From: CAYLZN01 sp964387935 | GTDB taxonomy: Bacteria; Acidobacteriota; Vicinamibacteria; Vicinamibacterales; JAFNAJ01 | Direction: 5' to 3' | Assembly (NCBI GenBank): GCA_964387935.1 | Contig: CAYLZN010000098.1 | Coordinates: 1 to 16,961, forward strand | DNA length: 16,961 nucleotides | Shown: positions 6,536 through 12,939 of the stretch, piece by piece | Layout of the letters: each line of letters opens with the position of its first letter | How positions within the stretch are numbered: position 1 is the first letter of the stretch | Position numbers and translations under genes: made by a program | The notes under the pieces: generated by a model | What the model was told of the DNA's origin: nothing | What the model saw: the letters and a program-made list of their open reading frames with translations, nothing else | The model's database searches: none

Positions 6536-6564
6536 TTGCGTGGAAGCGAAGACCGCGCTAGAGT
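6536..6564 (+). promoter_or_regulatory. Weak sigma-70-like promoter for the SnoaL lipoprotein gene
   Basis: TTGCGT (6536-6541) and TAGAGT (6559-6564) are separated by 17 bases, and the start codon lies 26 bases further on behind a strong Shine-Dalgarno sequence. The hexamers match consensus at only 3 and 4 positions, so this is a candidate only. Confidence 0.3.
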
Positions 6565-6590
6565 CTCGCTACTCCCCAAGGAGGCTCCGA

Positions 6591-7664
6591 ATGACCCGAG
6601 CATCGACCGCGAGGCTCGGCGGGCTGGTCTGCTGTGCCGCACTGGCAGTTGCCTGCGGCGGCGGCACGCCGGCGCCGTCCGGCAGCACTGCATCGACACC
6701 ACCGGCGACCGCCGTCCCTCCACCGCCCAAGGTCCTCAGCGCGACCGAGCGCATCGCGTCGTACCAAGGCTGCTGGGATGCCTTCAACACCAAGGACCTC
6801 GATCGTCTGAAGGACTGCTTCGGAGACACGATCGAGTCGGAGATGGTGGGGTCGGGCATGCCGGTCGACCGTGGCCCGGACGCCGTGGACAAGAGCACAC
6901 GCGCGTTCGTTGCCGCGTTCCCGGACGCGAAAGGCAGCCTGCAGCTGATTCTGCTCGAGGGCAACACCCTCGCCAGCCTCGCGGTGATCACCGGGACCCA
7001 CAGTGGACCCCTGACAGGTCCCGACGGGCACTCCATCCCGGCTACCAACAAGTCCATCGGCCTGCTCCAGGGGCACGTGGTCGAGCTCGATGGGACCGGA
7101 GACAAGGTCGTGCGGGAACGCTGGTACATGGACAGCCCGACGATGATGGCGCAGCTGGGGTTGAATCCGTTGCCAGCGAGGGCCGTGATGGCGGCAGGGC
7201 CGGGCGGGCCCGTGACAGCGACGTCGCAGGGAGGCGAGGGCGAGACCGGTAACGTCGAGCGCTTCAAGGCGCAGATCGCATCGTTCAACAAGCACGACGC
7301 GAAGGGCGCAAACGCCTTCAATGCCGCTGACGCCGTGTACCACGACATCACACAGCCCAGGGACATGACGGCGGCCGACAGCATCCGGATGGCCGAGGGG
7401 TTCTTCAAGGCGTTTCCCGACAGTCGGTTGACGCTGACGTCGGTCTGGGGCGCTGGGGACTACGTGGTCGCCGAGGGGGTATTCGAGGGGACCAACAAGG
7501 GGACGGCGCCGCAGATGGGGATCGAGAAGGCGACCGGCCGGCCGGTGAGGGTCGGCTTCCTCGAGATCTCGCGATTCAGCGAGGGTCAGCTCAAGGAGGA
7601 CTGGCTGCTCTTCGATTCCATGGCCATGGCGACGCAGTTGGGCCTTACGGGGAGTCAGCCTTGA
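6591..7664 (+). CDS. Predicted lipoprotein with two SnoaL-like (ester cyclase fold) domains
   Basis: The 357-residue product begins with a lipoprotein signal (hydrophobic 9-21, lipobox-like AVA-C22), then a Gly/Pro/Ser/Thr-rich tether to about residue 47. Two SnoaL-like domains follow at about 50-190 and 222-352. Each has a W/F-N-x-x-D/H-x-x start, an R/K-AF-PD segment and an end of the form MxxQLGL (SPTMMAQLGL and SMAMATQLGL), so they look like an internal duplication. Such domains have a cone-shaped ligand pocket; enzymatic function is not established for lipoprotein forms. ATG 6591 is chosen because AAGGAGG (6578-6584) precedes it by 6 bases and because the signal peptide starts there; the upstream frame to 6522 is non-coding in character. 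No partner gene is evident. Confidence 0.82.
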   Translation: MTRASTARLGGLVCCAALAVACGGGTPAPSGSTASTPPATAVPPPPKVLSATERIASYQGCWDAFNTKDLDRLKDCFGDTIESEMVGSGMPVDRGPDAVDKSTRAFVAAFPDAKGSLQLILLEGNTLASLAVITGTHSGPLTGPDGHSIPATNKSIGLLQGHVVELDGTGDKVVRERWYMDSPTMMAQLGLNPLPARAVMAAGPGGPVTATSQGGEGETGNVERFKAQIASFNKHDAKGANAFNAADAVYHDITQPRDMTAADSIRMAEGFFKAFPDSRLTLTSVWGAGDYVVAEGVFEGTNKGTAPQMGIEKATGRPVRVGFLEISRFSEGQLKEDWLLFDSMAMATQLGLTGSQP

Positions 7665-7712
7665 TGGGGCAGTAACGGCGGGCGGCGATCGGCGGGCGAC
7701 GCGGGCCCTGGC

Positions 7713-7783
7713 CCTGTGCCCTTGTGCCTTGTGCCCTGTGCCTTGGGCCTCGTGCCAGGTGCCTGGTGCCGTGTGCCTGGTGC
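7713..7783. repeat. Second heptamer tandem array, about 10 copies of CNNGTGC
   Basis: Seven-base units such as CCTGTGC, CTTGTGC, CTCGTGC, CAGGTGC and CTGGTGC run almost without interruption; one extra C at 7720 shifts the phase once. The consensus differs from the array at 4815-4870 mainly by GTG in place of GAG, so the two look related. It lies between the lipoprotein gene and the tRNA promoter, whose -35 starts 3 bases after the last unit. Confidence 0.8.
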
Positions 7784-7785
7784 GT

Positions 7786-7815
7786 TTGACGGTCCCAGAT
7801 GGTTGGGGCTATGCT
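7786..7815 (+). promoter_or_regulatory. Sigma-70-type promoter of the tRNA-Val/tRNA-Asp unit
   Basis: TTGACG (7786-7791, 5 of 6) and TATGCT (7810-7815, 4 of 6) are separated by 18 bases. Transcription would start near 7822, about 28 bases before tRNA-Val. This is the best -35/-10 pair in the window, as expected for a stable RNA unit. Confidence 0.6.
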
Positions 7816-7849
7816 TGAGGGTCTGTTGGGCGCTGGGGTCGAGCCGCAG

Positions 7850-7924
7850 GGGCGGTTAGCTCAGTGGTAGAGTACCGGTCTTACACACCGGCTGTCACAG
7901 GTTCGAATCCTGTACCGCCCACCA
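7850..7924 (+). tRNA. tRNA-Val (anticodon TAC)
   Basis: A full cloverleaf can be drawn: acceptor GGGCGGT/ACCGCCC, D arm GCTC/GAGT with AGTGGTA loop, anticodon stem CCGGT/ACCGG with loop CTTACAC (anticodon TAC at 7882-7884), five-base variable loop, and T arm ACAGG-TTCGAAT-CCTGT. Discriminator A and CCA are encoded. It reads GUA and other Val codons. Confidence 0.95.
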
Positions 7925-7961
7925 GCCTTCGCACGGAGGCTGGCGAGACAGATACGACTGC

Positions 7962-8038
<77 letters not shown>

Positions 8039-8050
8039 CTCCCAAAGCCT

Positions 8051-9288
8051 TCAGTTCACAACAGGTTGCTGTTTGCTGAGGGCTTCGGCCTTGCAATCAG
8101 GCCGGAGCTCTACGGCAGGCGCGTTTGCAAGAACTTGCAACGTGCCGTACCGACGCATCGACTCCGCGAGCCCGGTGGCGGTGATGTTGAGGTTCGTGCT
8201 GGTGGTCTTGACGTTGGTGTGGCCCAGCATCACCGGGACGTGATGCAGGGGCCAGCCGGCCTCCACGAGGCGGGAGCCTGCTTCGTGACGCAGGTCGTGG
8301 AAGTGGAGGTCGAGTTCGCGGTACTTCACTCTGCTCGCATCGTCGAGGCAGTTGGCGCCGGCCCGCCGGTACGACGGCTCGTGTCCGTGCGCCCGGAGGA
8401 CGCAGATCTGCCAGGCAGTCTTCGGGTCGTCCACCCGCTCGCCCACCTCGTTGCCGAACACGAACGCGCCAGGCGGCCACTCGCTGCCGTCGGGGTCGCT
8501 GCGGATGCCCAGCACGGCTCGAAGCCGAGGCGACACTGGCAGCAGCCGCCGGCTCTTGGTCTTCGTCGTCTCCGCCCGGACCGTCAGTTCCCCCTTCCCC
8601 AGATCCACGTCCGTCCACCGGAGCGCGAGCAGCTCGCCTCGCCTGCACCCCGTTTCGAGTGCGGCGATGATGAGCCGCTGGAGCCAGGGGTTGGCGGCCG
8701 AGAGCAGCCGCCGCTCCTCGCCAGCGACCTTGACATTGCCTTCTGTGTCGAGCACGTCGGGGACGAGGCGACGGCTCCGTTGCGCTGACTTGCGTAGACG
8801 GAGGCTCGTGTCCTCCGACAGCCATCGTTTGGGGAGATGGCCCTTACGGACGCCCCACCGCTCAAAGGACTTGAGCGTCGGCACGTAGTGGTTGATCGTG
8901 GACGCCACATGGCCCCGCAGTCGAAGCACGTCGATCGCGTGCTCGAGGTCGTCTTCAGTGACGAGACCGGCGGCCTTTCGGCCTATCGGGTTTCCCTCGG
9001 CATCGATGATGTCGGCCAGGCGCTTGAGCCGATACCCATCGTCGTCGGCGGTGGGCACCTTGCCGACGCGCTCGCGGGCCAACCACCGTTCGAGTCGATG
9101 TGCCGGCCGACGTGTCGATCGAGCGAGAACCTGTATTCCTTCCCGCGCCACGCGAAGTTGAAGTACCACGCATGCGAGCACTTCGCCCAGTTGCGCCGCG
9201 CGCACCGGCACAACTTGCGCAAGCCCTTGTTCCGACCCACGTCAACCTCGTGACCATTCCGGAGCATCCGCCGTCGACCATCTTTCAT
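8051..9288 (-). pseudogene. Tyrosine recombinase/integrase, frameshifted and lacking the catalytic Tyr
   Basis: Two overlapping frames form one integrase. The N-terminal frame starts at ATG 9288 behind AGGAGG (9303-9298) and encodes an Arm-type DNA-binding segment (RRNWAKCSHAWYFNFAWRG, KEYRFSLDRHVGRHIDS). It leaves register near 9085-9096. The remainder, in another frame to the stop at 8051, encodes the core-binding and catalytic domains: ETGCRRGELLAL (first Arg), HFHDLRH (HxxR), and LGHTN. In tyrosine recombinases the nucleophilic Tyr lies nine residues after the last His; here that position is Asn (codon at 8194-8192, within TTSTNLN). Both defects predict no strand-cleavage activity. The gene points its 3' end at tRNA-Asp. 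A sequencing error could explain the frameshift but is less likely to explain both changes. Confidence 0.85.
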
Positions 9289-9374
9289 GGCTCAGTTCCT
9301 CCTCGTTTGTTGCGCACACGGACCGGCGCAACCGCGGCGCCCGCGTGAGGCGGGCTGTCTGTCGGAGACGACAC

Positions 9375-9411
9375 CGTGATTCTGCCACGCACGACGATTC
9401 GGCGAATCACG
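9375..9411. repeat. Inverted repeat between integrase and excisionase remnants
   Basis: CGTGATTC (9375-9382) and GAATCACG (9404-9411) form a perfect 8-bp inverted repeat around a 21-base loop. An additional GATTC (9396-9400) pairs alternatively with GAATC (9404-9408). Its position between the int start and the xis end suggests a recombination-factor or repressor site, but this is speculative. Confidence 0.4.
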
Positions 9412-9682
9412 ATGCGCTGACACGCACCGAGTCGTTCCGCGGGTACTCATCGTCCGGGATGCCGCCCATCGCCGAGCGTTCGATCCAGGCGTCCACCCAG
9501 TGCTGCCGGAAACGCAGGGAGCGTCGGCCACCGAGGCGCGCGGCCTTGAGCCGGCCGGCCAAGACCTCTCGGTAGACGGTCTTGACGCCGCAGCGAGCGT
9601 GCGCCGCCGCCTCACGTACACACGAGGAAGCTCGCCTGGCGCTTGCTGAAGCCGAACTCCGCGACGGCCGAGACGCGCTCAT
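9407..9682 (-). pseudogene. Excisionase-like helix-turn-helix gene with a displaced 5' end
   Basis: Residues 23-70 of this 91-codon frame form a MerR/excisionase-type winged helix: VREAAAHARCGVKTVYREVLAGRLKAARLGGRRSLRF (read in parts) followed by WVDAWIER. Such proteins bend DNA to direct excision by the integrase. The first 22 residues are Ser/Ala/Arg-rich and look like out-of-frame translation. The same bases in another frame encode a different, recognisable peptide with its own ribosome-binding site (9611-9691). ATG 9682 has no Shine-Dalgarno sequence at proper spacing. I read this as an excisionase gene that lost its own start through a deletion which joined it to an upstream gene. Confidence 0.6.
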
Positions 9683-9691
9683 CGTGCGTCA
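9611..9691 (-). pseudogene. Stump of a mobile-element gene (first 26 codons)
   Basis: GTG 9691 follows GGGGAGG (9704-9698) by 6 bases, the best ribosome-binding site in this area. It opens a 26-codon frame containing DERVSAVAEFGFSKRQASFLV, which resembles from memory the N-terminus of a family in mobile regions (the pattern VxAFGxTxRQAxFLV). The frame ends at TGA 9613-9611 just where excisionase-like sequence begins in another frame. It therefore looks like the 5' end of a gene cut by deletion rather than a genuine microprotein. A short functional peptide cannot be excluded. Confidence 0.45.
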
Positions 9692-9885
9692 CCCTCAACC
9701 TCCCCGGGCGCCTTCCGGGGCGCCGGTGGACCCAACTGCTGCGGGCGGCGTGAGCGGCCTGGGAGCATTGCGGCGACTCGCGACTCGTGATGCGCCAGAC
9801 ACCGTAGTAGACGCAGGGAATCGCCAGAAACTTACAGGGGCCCTGCGGTTAGCTCGGACACTCCGCCCACCCCGTGGGACACCGC

Positions 9886-9891
9886 TATACT
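9886..9891 (+). promoter_or_regulatory. -10-like hexamer TATACT ahead of the activator gene
   Basis: TATACT (5 of 6 to consensus) ends 9 bases before GTG 9901. The transcript would begin within about three bases of the start codon, so the activator mRNA is probably leaderless or nearly so. No -35 or Shine-Dalgarno sequence is seen. Confidence 0.45.
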
Positions 9892-9900
9892 CGACCCCTC

Positions 9901-12285
9901 GTGGATACGCTCGAGCAACCTCAGCCGTCGACCGATCCCCTCGTGGGCCGTCTCGAGTTCGAGACGCTGATTGCGGACACGTCCGCTTCGCTCTTCGCAG
10001 TGGCCCCTGAAGCCGTGGACGCAGCGGTCGAGCGGGCGCTGGACAGGGTTCGGGCCTTCTTCCAAGCTGACCGTTGTGGCCTCCTCGCGGTCAGCGCCGA
10101 TCACGAGGTCATCAACGTTCGTCTGGCGTCCTATGCCGAGGGCGTCGCCCGTGTCTCAACGGACGTCAACCTGGCACCGCTGTTCCCCTGGGCGCGACGC
10201 GTCGCGGTCGCAGAGCGAGCGGTTGTCCGTGTCTCGACGCTGGCCGACCTCCCGCCGGAGGCGGAGGCAGACCGCCGCGCGTGGGATGAGGAGCATGTGC
10301 GGTCGGTCCTGCTCCTGCCGATCGCAACGGAGGCGTCCATCCGCCATCTGATCGTGCTGCAGGCCGTCTTTCGGGAACGCGACTGGCAGGATGCGTTCGT
10401 CACGCGCCTGCGGGTACTCGGCGAGATGCTGGTGGGCGCGCTGGATCGGCAGTTGGTACTGGCGGGTTTGCGCGAGGCCGAGGAACGCGTGAGCCTGGCG
10501 GCGGACTCGGCCGAGGCCGGCCTCTGGACGCTGGACGCCGCAACTGGGGTGTTCTGGGTCTCGAACAGGACGCGGCTGATGTTCGGCTTCACGCCGGACG
10601 AGGTCATCGACCTGGCCCGCTTCCAGGCCGCGGTGCACCCCAACGACTGGGAGGCCGTCCGGGACGGCATCGAGCAGGCTTTTCGGGGGCAGGCTCCGGT
10701 TGACGTGGAGTACCGGATGTTCCGGGCTCCCGACCGGCTGATGCGCTGGATTGCCGCGAGAGGACAACTGCAGTCCCACGCTGCGGGCGCGCGGCCTCGC
10801 CTGATGGGATTCTGCATCGACGTCACCCAGAGGAAGCGCGCCGACGAACTCGTGCGCATCAGCGAGGCTCGACTGGCCTCGGCGACGGAACTCGCGCGCC
10901 TCGGCTTCTACGAGATCGACTTCGAGGAGGGCACAGCCTTCTTCGACGATCGGTTGCAGGAAGTCCTGGGCATCCCGCCCGACCGGAAGGAGCGGCTGGG
11001 ACCTCTGGAGTTCTGGGTCGAGCGGCTGCACGCTGACGACCGCCAAGCGGTCCTGGAACAACGCACGCGCCTGCACGACGGGACGGTGGAACGGCTCGAA
11101 GCGGAGTATCGCTTCCTGCATCCCACCCAAGGAGAACGCTGGCTGCATCACGTGGGCCGGGTCACCAAGCGCGACGTCACTGGCCGGGCGCTGATGTCCA
11201 ACGGCGTCTTGCGTGACATCACGGAGCGCCATCGAGACGAGGAGGCCCTCCGCCGGTCCTACGCCCAGATCAAGGAACTGAAGGACCGCTTGCAGGCGGA
11301 GAGCGACTACCTCAAGGCCGAAATCGGTGCCGGCCGCCTGCACGGCGAGATCGCCGGCCAGAGCCCGGCGATCCTCCACGTGCTCCGGCAGGTCGAGCAG
11401 GTGGCCGCGACCGATGCCACGGTCCTGGTGCTTGGCGAGACCGGCACGGGCAAGGAACGCATCGCCCAGGCCATCCACCGGCTCAGTCCGCGCCATCAGC
11501 ACGTCATGGTGAAGGTCAACTGCGCCGCGCTCCCGGCCGGCCTCGTCGAGAGCGAGCTGTTCGGACGCGAGAAAGGGGCGTTCACCGGCGCCCTGACCCG
11601 TCAGGTCGGGCGCTTCGAGATTGCGGACGGCTCGACGCTGTTCCTGGACGAGATTGGGGAGCTGTCGCTCGACCTGCAGTCGAAGCTCCTGCGGGTGATC
11701 GAATCGGGCGAGTTCGAGCGGCTCGGCAGTCCCAGGACCATCAGGGTGAACGTGCGGCTGATCGCGGCCACCAATCGCGATCTGGTCGCGGCGATCAAGG
11801 AAGGCCGCTTCCGGGAAGACCTCTACTATCGACTCAACGTCTTCCCGATCCGGGTGCCGCCATTGCGGGACCGGCGTGAAGACATCCCCTCGCTGGTCTG
11901 GACGCTGCTCAGCGAGCTCAACGCGCGCATGGGGAAGAAGATCACGCAGGTGCCGCGCGAGACCATGGACGCGCTGCTGCGACATGCGTGGCCCGGTAAT
12001 GTGCGCGAGCTTCGCAACGTGCTCGAGCACGCGGCCATCGTCACTTCCGGCATGACCCTGTGCGTCGGGGCGCTGGAAGGCCGCGCATCGGACGCGGCAC
12101 CCGGTCGAGCGCTCGCCGGGATCGAACGCGCCCACATCCTCGCCGTGCTCGAGGAGTCGGGGTGGCGCGTCAAGGGGCCGCATGGTGCGGCCGCGATCCT
12201 GGGGCTGAAGCCGTCCACCCTGCGAGGTCGCATGGCCAAGCTGGGTATCGACCGCCCGGGCACCGTCGGTCCCTCACGAGACTGA
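9901..12285 (+). CDS. Sigma-54-dependent transcriptional activator: GAF-PAS-PAS-AAA+-Fis HTH
   Basis: This 794-residue bacterial enhancer-binding protein has a GAF-like domain (about 30-180), two PAS domains (about 195-310 and 325-445), a coiled coil (445-478), an AAA+ domain (484-715) and a Fis-type HTH (757-783). The ATPase domain is complete: Walker A GETGTGKE (512-519), GAFTGA (559-564, the loop that contacts sigma-54), Walker B LFLDEIGE (580-587), and the R-finger region GRFREDLYYRLN. It is therefore expected to remodel closed sigma-54 complexes. There is no receiver domain or paired histidine kinase; signals are presumably sensed directly by GAF/PAS in the cytoplasm. GTG 9901 is chosen over ATG 9874 because a -10-like hexamer lies at 9886-9891, inside the longer frame. 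The ligand is unknown. Confidence 0.9.
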   Translation: MDTLEQPQPSTDPLVGRLEFETLIADTSASLFAVAPEAVDAAVERALDRVRAFFQADRCGLLAVSADHEVINVRLASYAEGVARVSTDVNLAPLFPWARRVAVAERAVVRVSTLADLPPEAEADRRAWDEEHVRSVLLLPIATEASIRHLIVLQAVFRERDWQDAFVTRLRVLGEMLVGALDRQLVLAGLREAEERVSLAADSAEAGLWTLDAATGVFWVSNRTRLMFGFTPDEVIDLARFQAAVHPNDWEAVRDGIEQAFRGQAPVDVEYRMFRAPDRLMRWIAARGQLQSHAAGARPRLMGFCIDVTQRKRADELVRISEARLASATELARLGFYEIDFEEGTAFFDDRLQEVLGIPPDRKERLGPLEFWVERLHADDRQAVLEQRTRLHDGTVERLEAEYRFLHPTQGERWLHHVGRVTKRDVTGRALMSNGVLRDITERHRDEEALRRSYAQIKELKDRLQAESDYLKAEIGAGRLHGEIAGQSPAILHVLRQVEQVAATDATVLVLGETGTGKERIAQAIHRLSPRHQHVMVKVNCAALPAGLVESELFGREKGAFTGALTRQVGRFEIADGSTLFLDEIGELSLDLQSKLLRVIESGEFERLGSPRTIRVNVRLIAATNRDLVAAIKEGRFREDLYYRLNVFPIRVPPLRDRREDIPSLVWTLLSELNARMGKKITQVPRETMDALLRHAWPGNVRELRNVLEHAAIVTSGMTLCVGALEGRASDAAPGRALAGIERAHILAVLEESGWRVKGPHGAAAILGLKPSTLRGRMAKLGIDRPGTVGPSRD

Positions 12286-12312
12286 GGGCCGGGCCGAACA
12301 GGGGCACCGGAG

Positions 12313-12346
12313 GGTGCGGTATCCCGCGCCTCGGTGCGGCATGCCG
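12313..12346 (+). promoter_or_regulatory. Two tandem 14-bp sites, candidate enhancer sites for the activator
   Basis: GGTGCGGTATCCCG (12313-12326) and GGTGCGGCATGCCG (12333-12346) agree at 12 of 14 positions and are spaced exactly 20 bp apart, about two helical turns. Each has a dyad core (CGGTATCCCG, CGGCATGCCG; the second is a perfect palindrome). They lie 28 bp after the activator stop and about 105-140 bp before a sigma-54-like promoter, the usual place for enhancer-binding-protein sites. Binding is inference. Confidence 0.45.
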
Positions 12347-12448
12347 TCCCTCGTGGCGTCTTACAGGTCATCGTCGGCGGCCGCCACGTGCCCGCCGGCC
12401 TGTTGCTGGTCAACGACTTAGCTCGAACACCCGGCAGCGCGCCGGCTC

Positions 12449-12464
12449 GGGCACGGTTGTCGCA
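12449..12464 (+). promoter_or_regulatory. Candidate sigma-54 promoter (-24/-12) for the monooxygenase gene
   Basis: GGGCACG-GTTG-TCGCA matches the consensus TGGCACG-N4-TTGCA at 6 of 7 and 4 of 5 positions, with the obligatory GG (12450-12451) and GC (12462-12463) separated by 10 bases. Transcription would start near 12475, two bases before ATG 12477. GG-N10-GC alone is common by chance in GC-rich DNA; the extended match and the adjacent activator raise the likelihood. Confidence 0.5.
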
Positions 12465-12476
12465 CCTCCGACGAGC

Positions 12477-12824
12477 ATGGTCGTCGCGACAGTCAGGATC
12501 ATCCCCACACAGGGCCGGCGTGCCGACGTGCTCGAGATCCTGCAGTGCCTGCAGGGCGCGACACGGGCTCAGCCTGGCTGCGCGGCCTACGACATCTACC
12601 TGGAAGAGGGCGGCCCCAACCCGGCGGTCGTCCTCGTGGAGCGGTGGGACTCCGAGTCCGCGCTGGAATCGCACCTGCGCTCCAAGGAGTATCGCAGTGT
12701 CCTGTCCGCGGTCGAGTTGTCGAGCTGCCCGCCTGAGATCCGTTTCGACCACGTGTCCGGCACCGAAGGCATCGAGCTGATCGAGCGGGTGCGTGCAGCG
12801 TCCGCCGACGCAGCCTTGAGATAG
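12477..12824 (+). CDS. Antibiotic-biosynthesis monooxygenase (ABM) domain protein, putative quinol monooxygenase
   Basis: This 115-residue protein has the ABM ferredoxin-like fold pattern: an opening strand VVATVRIIP, a helix with VLEILQCLQG, TRAQPGCAAYDIY, a strand VVLVERWDS, and a helix ALESHLRSKEYRSVL. Cofactor-free ABM proteins often oxidise quinols or detoxify reactive small molecules in the cytoplasm, usually as dimers. The C-terminal extension (RFDHVSGTEGIELIERVR) is shared by a subgroup. ATG 12477 fits the start of homology; there is no Shine-Dalgarno sequence. It lies 191 bases after the activator gene on the same strand, behind a sigma-54-like promoter. Regulation by that activator is inference; the substrate is unknown. 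Confidence 0.75.
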   Translation: MVVATVRIIPTQGRRADVLEILQCLQGATRAQPGCAAYDIYLEEGGPNPAVVLVERWDSESALESHLRSKEYRSVLSAVELSSCPPEIRFDHVSGTEGIELIERVRAASADAALR

Positions 12825-12898
12825 GCGATGAGGCAGCGGCCGTGGGATCCGTTGGTCGTGGCGGACGCCGGCATGTCCGGTCCCCAAACATGAACCGC

Positions 12899-12914
12899 TG
12901 GCATGTGTGCCGCG
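12899..12914 (+). promoter_or_regulatory. Weaker sigma-54-like -24/-12 element for the DUF3300 gene
   Basis: TGGCATG-TGTG-CCGCG keeps GG (12900-12901) and GC (12912-12913) ten bases apart and matches 6 of 7 bases in the -24 block, but the -12 block keeps only GC. Transcription would start near 12925, leaving a short leader with a GGAG ribosome-binding site before ATG 12940. Chance occurrence is quite possible. Confidence 0.3.
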
Positions 12915-12939
12915 GCTCTGCCACGGCCTGGAGACTCTA

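Larger units (their letters stand above)
8039..9704. mobile_element. Remnant of an integrative element at the tRNA-Asp 3' end
   Basis: A damaged tyrosine recombinase gene begins 12 bases from the encoded CCA of tRNA-Asp. Beyond it lie a damaged excisionase-like HTH gene and the stump of another element gene, all on the minus strand. This order is the usual integration module of tRNA-targeted elements. No cargo genes are seen: the next gene is a chromosomal-looking activator. I found no second copy of the tRNA 3' end within the window, so the right boundary at about 9704 is only the last recognisable element sequence. Confidence 0.6.

Noticed and set aside
8066..8888. Plus-strand frames opposite the integrase
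   Set aside because: The minus strand encodes integrase boxes over the same bases; the plus frames show no family.
9700..9723. GC-rich hairpin (CCGG-GCGCC with TTCC loop) as a terminator or REP copy
   Set aside because: The stem is imperfect with a bulge, lacks a T-tract and does not share the sequence of the 4314-4333 palindrome beyond GC richness.
9754..9772. GG-N10-GC before the activator gene as a sigma-54 promoter for autoregulation
   Set aside because: Only the two dinucleotides match; the rest of the -24 and -12 blocks does not, and it lies about 130 bases from the start codon.
10156..12183. 675-codon open frame on the minus strand
   Set aside because: It is a mirror of the activator gene, whose domains and motifs on the plus strand are unmistakable.
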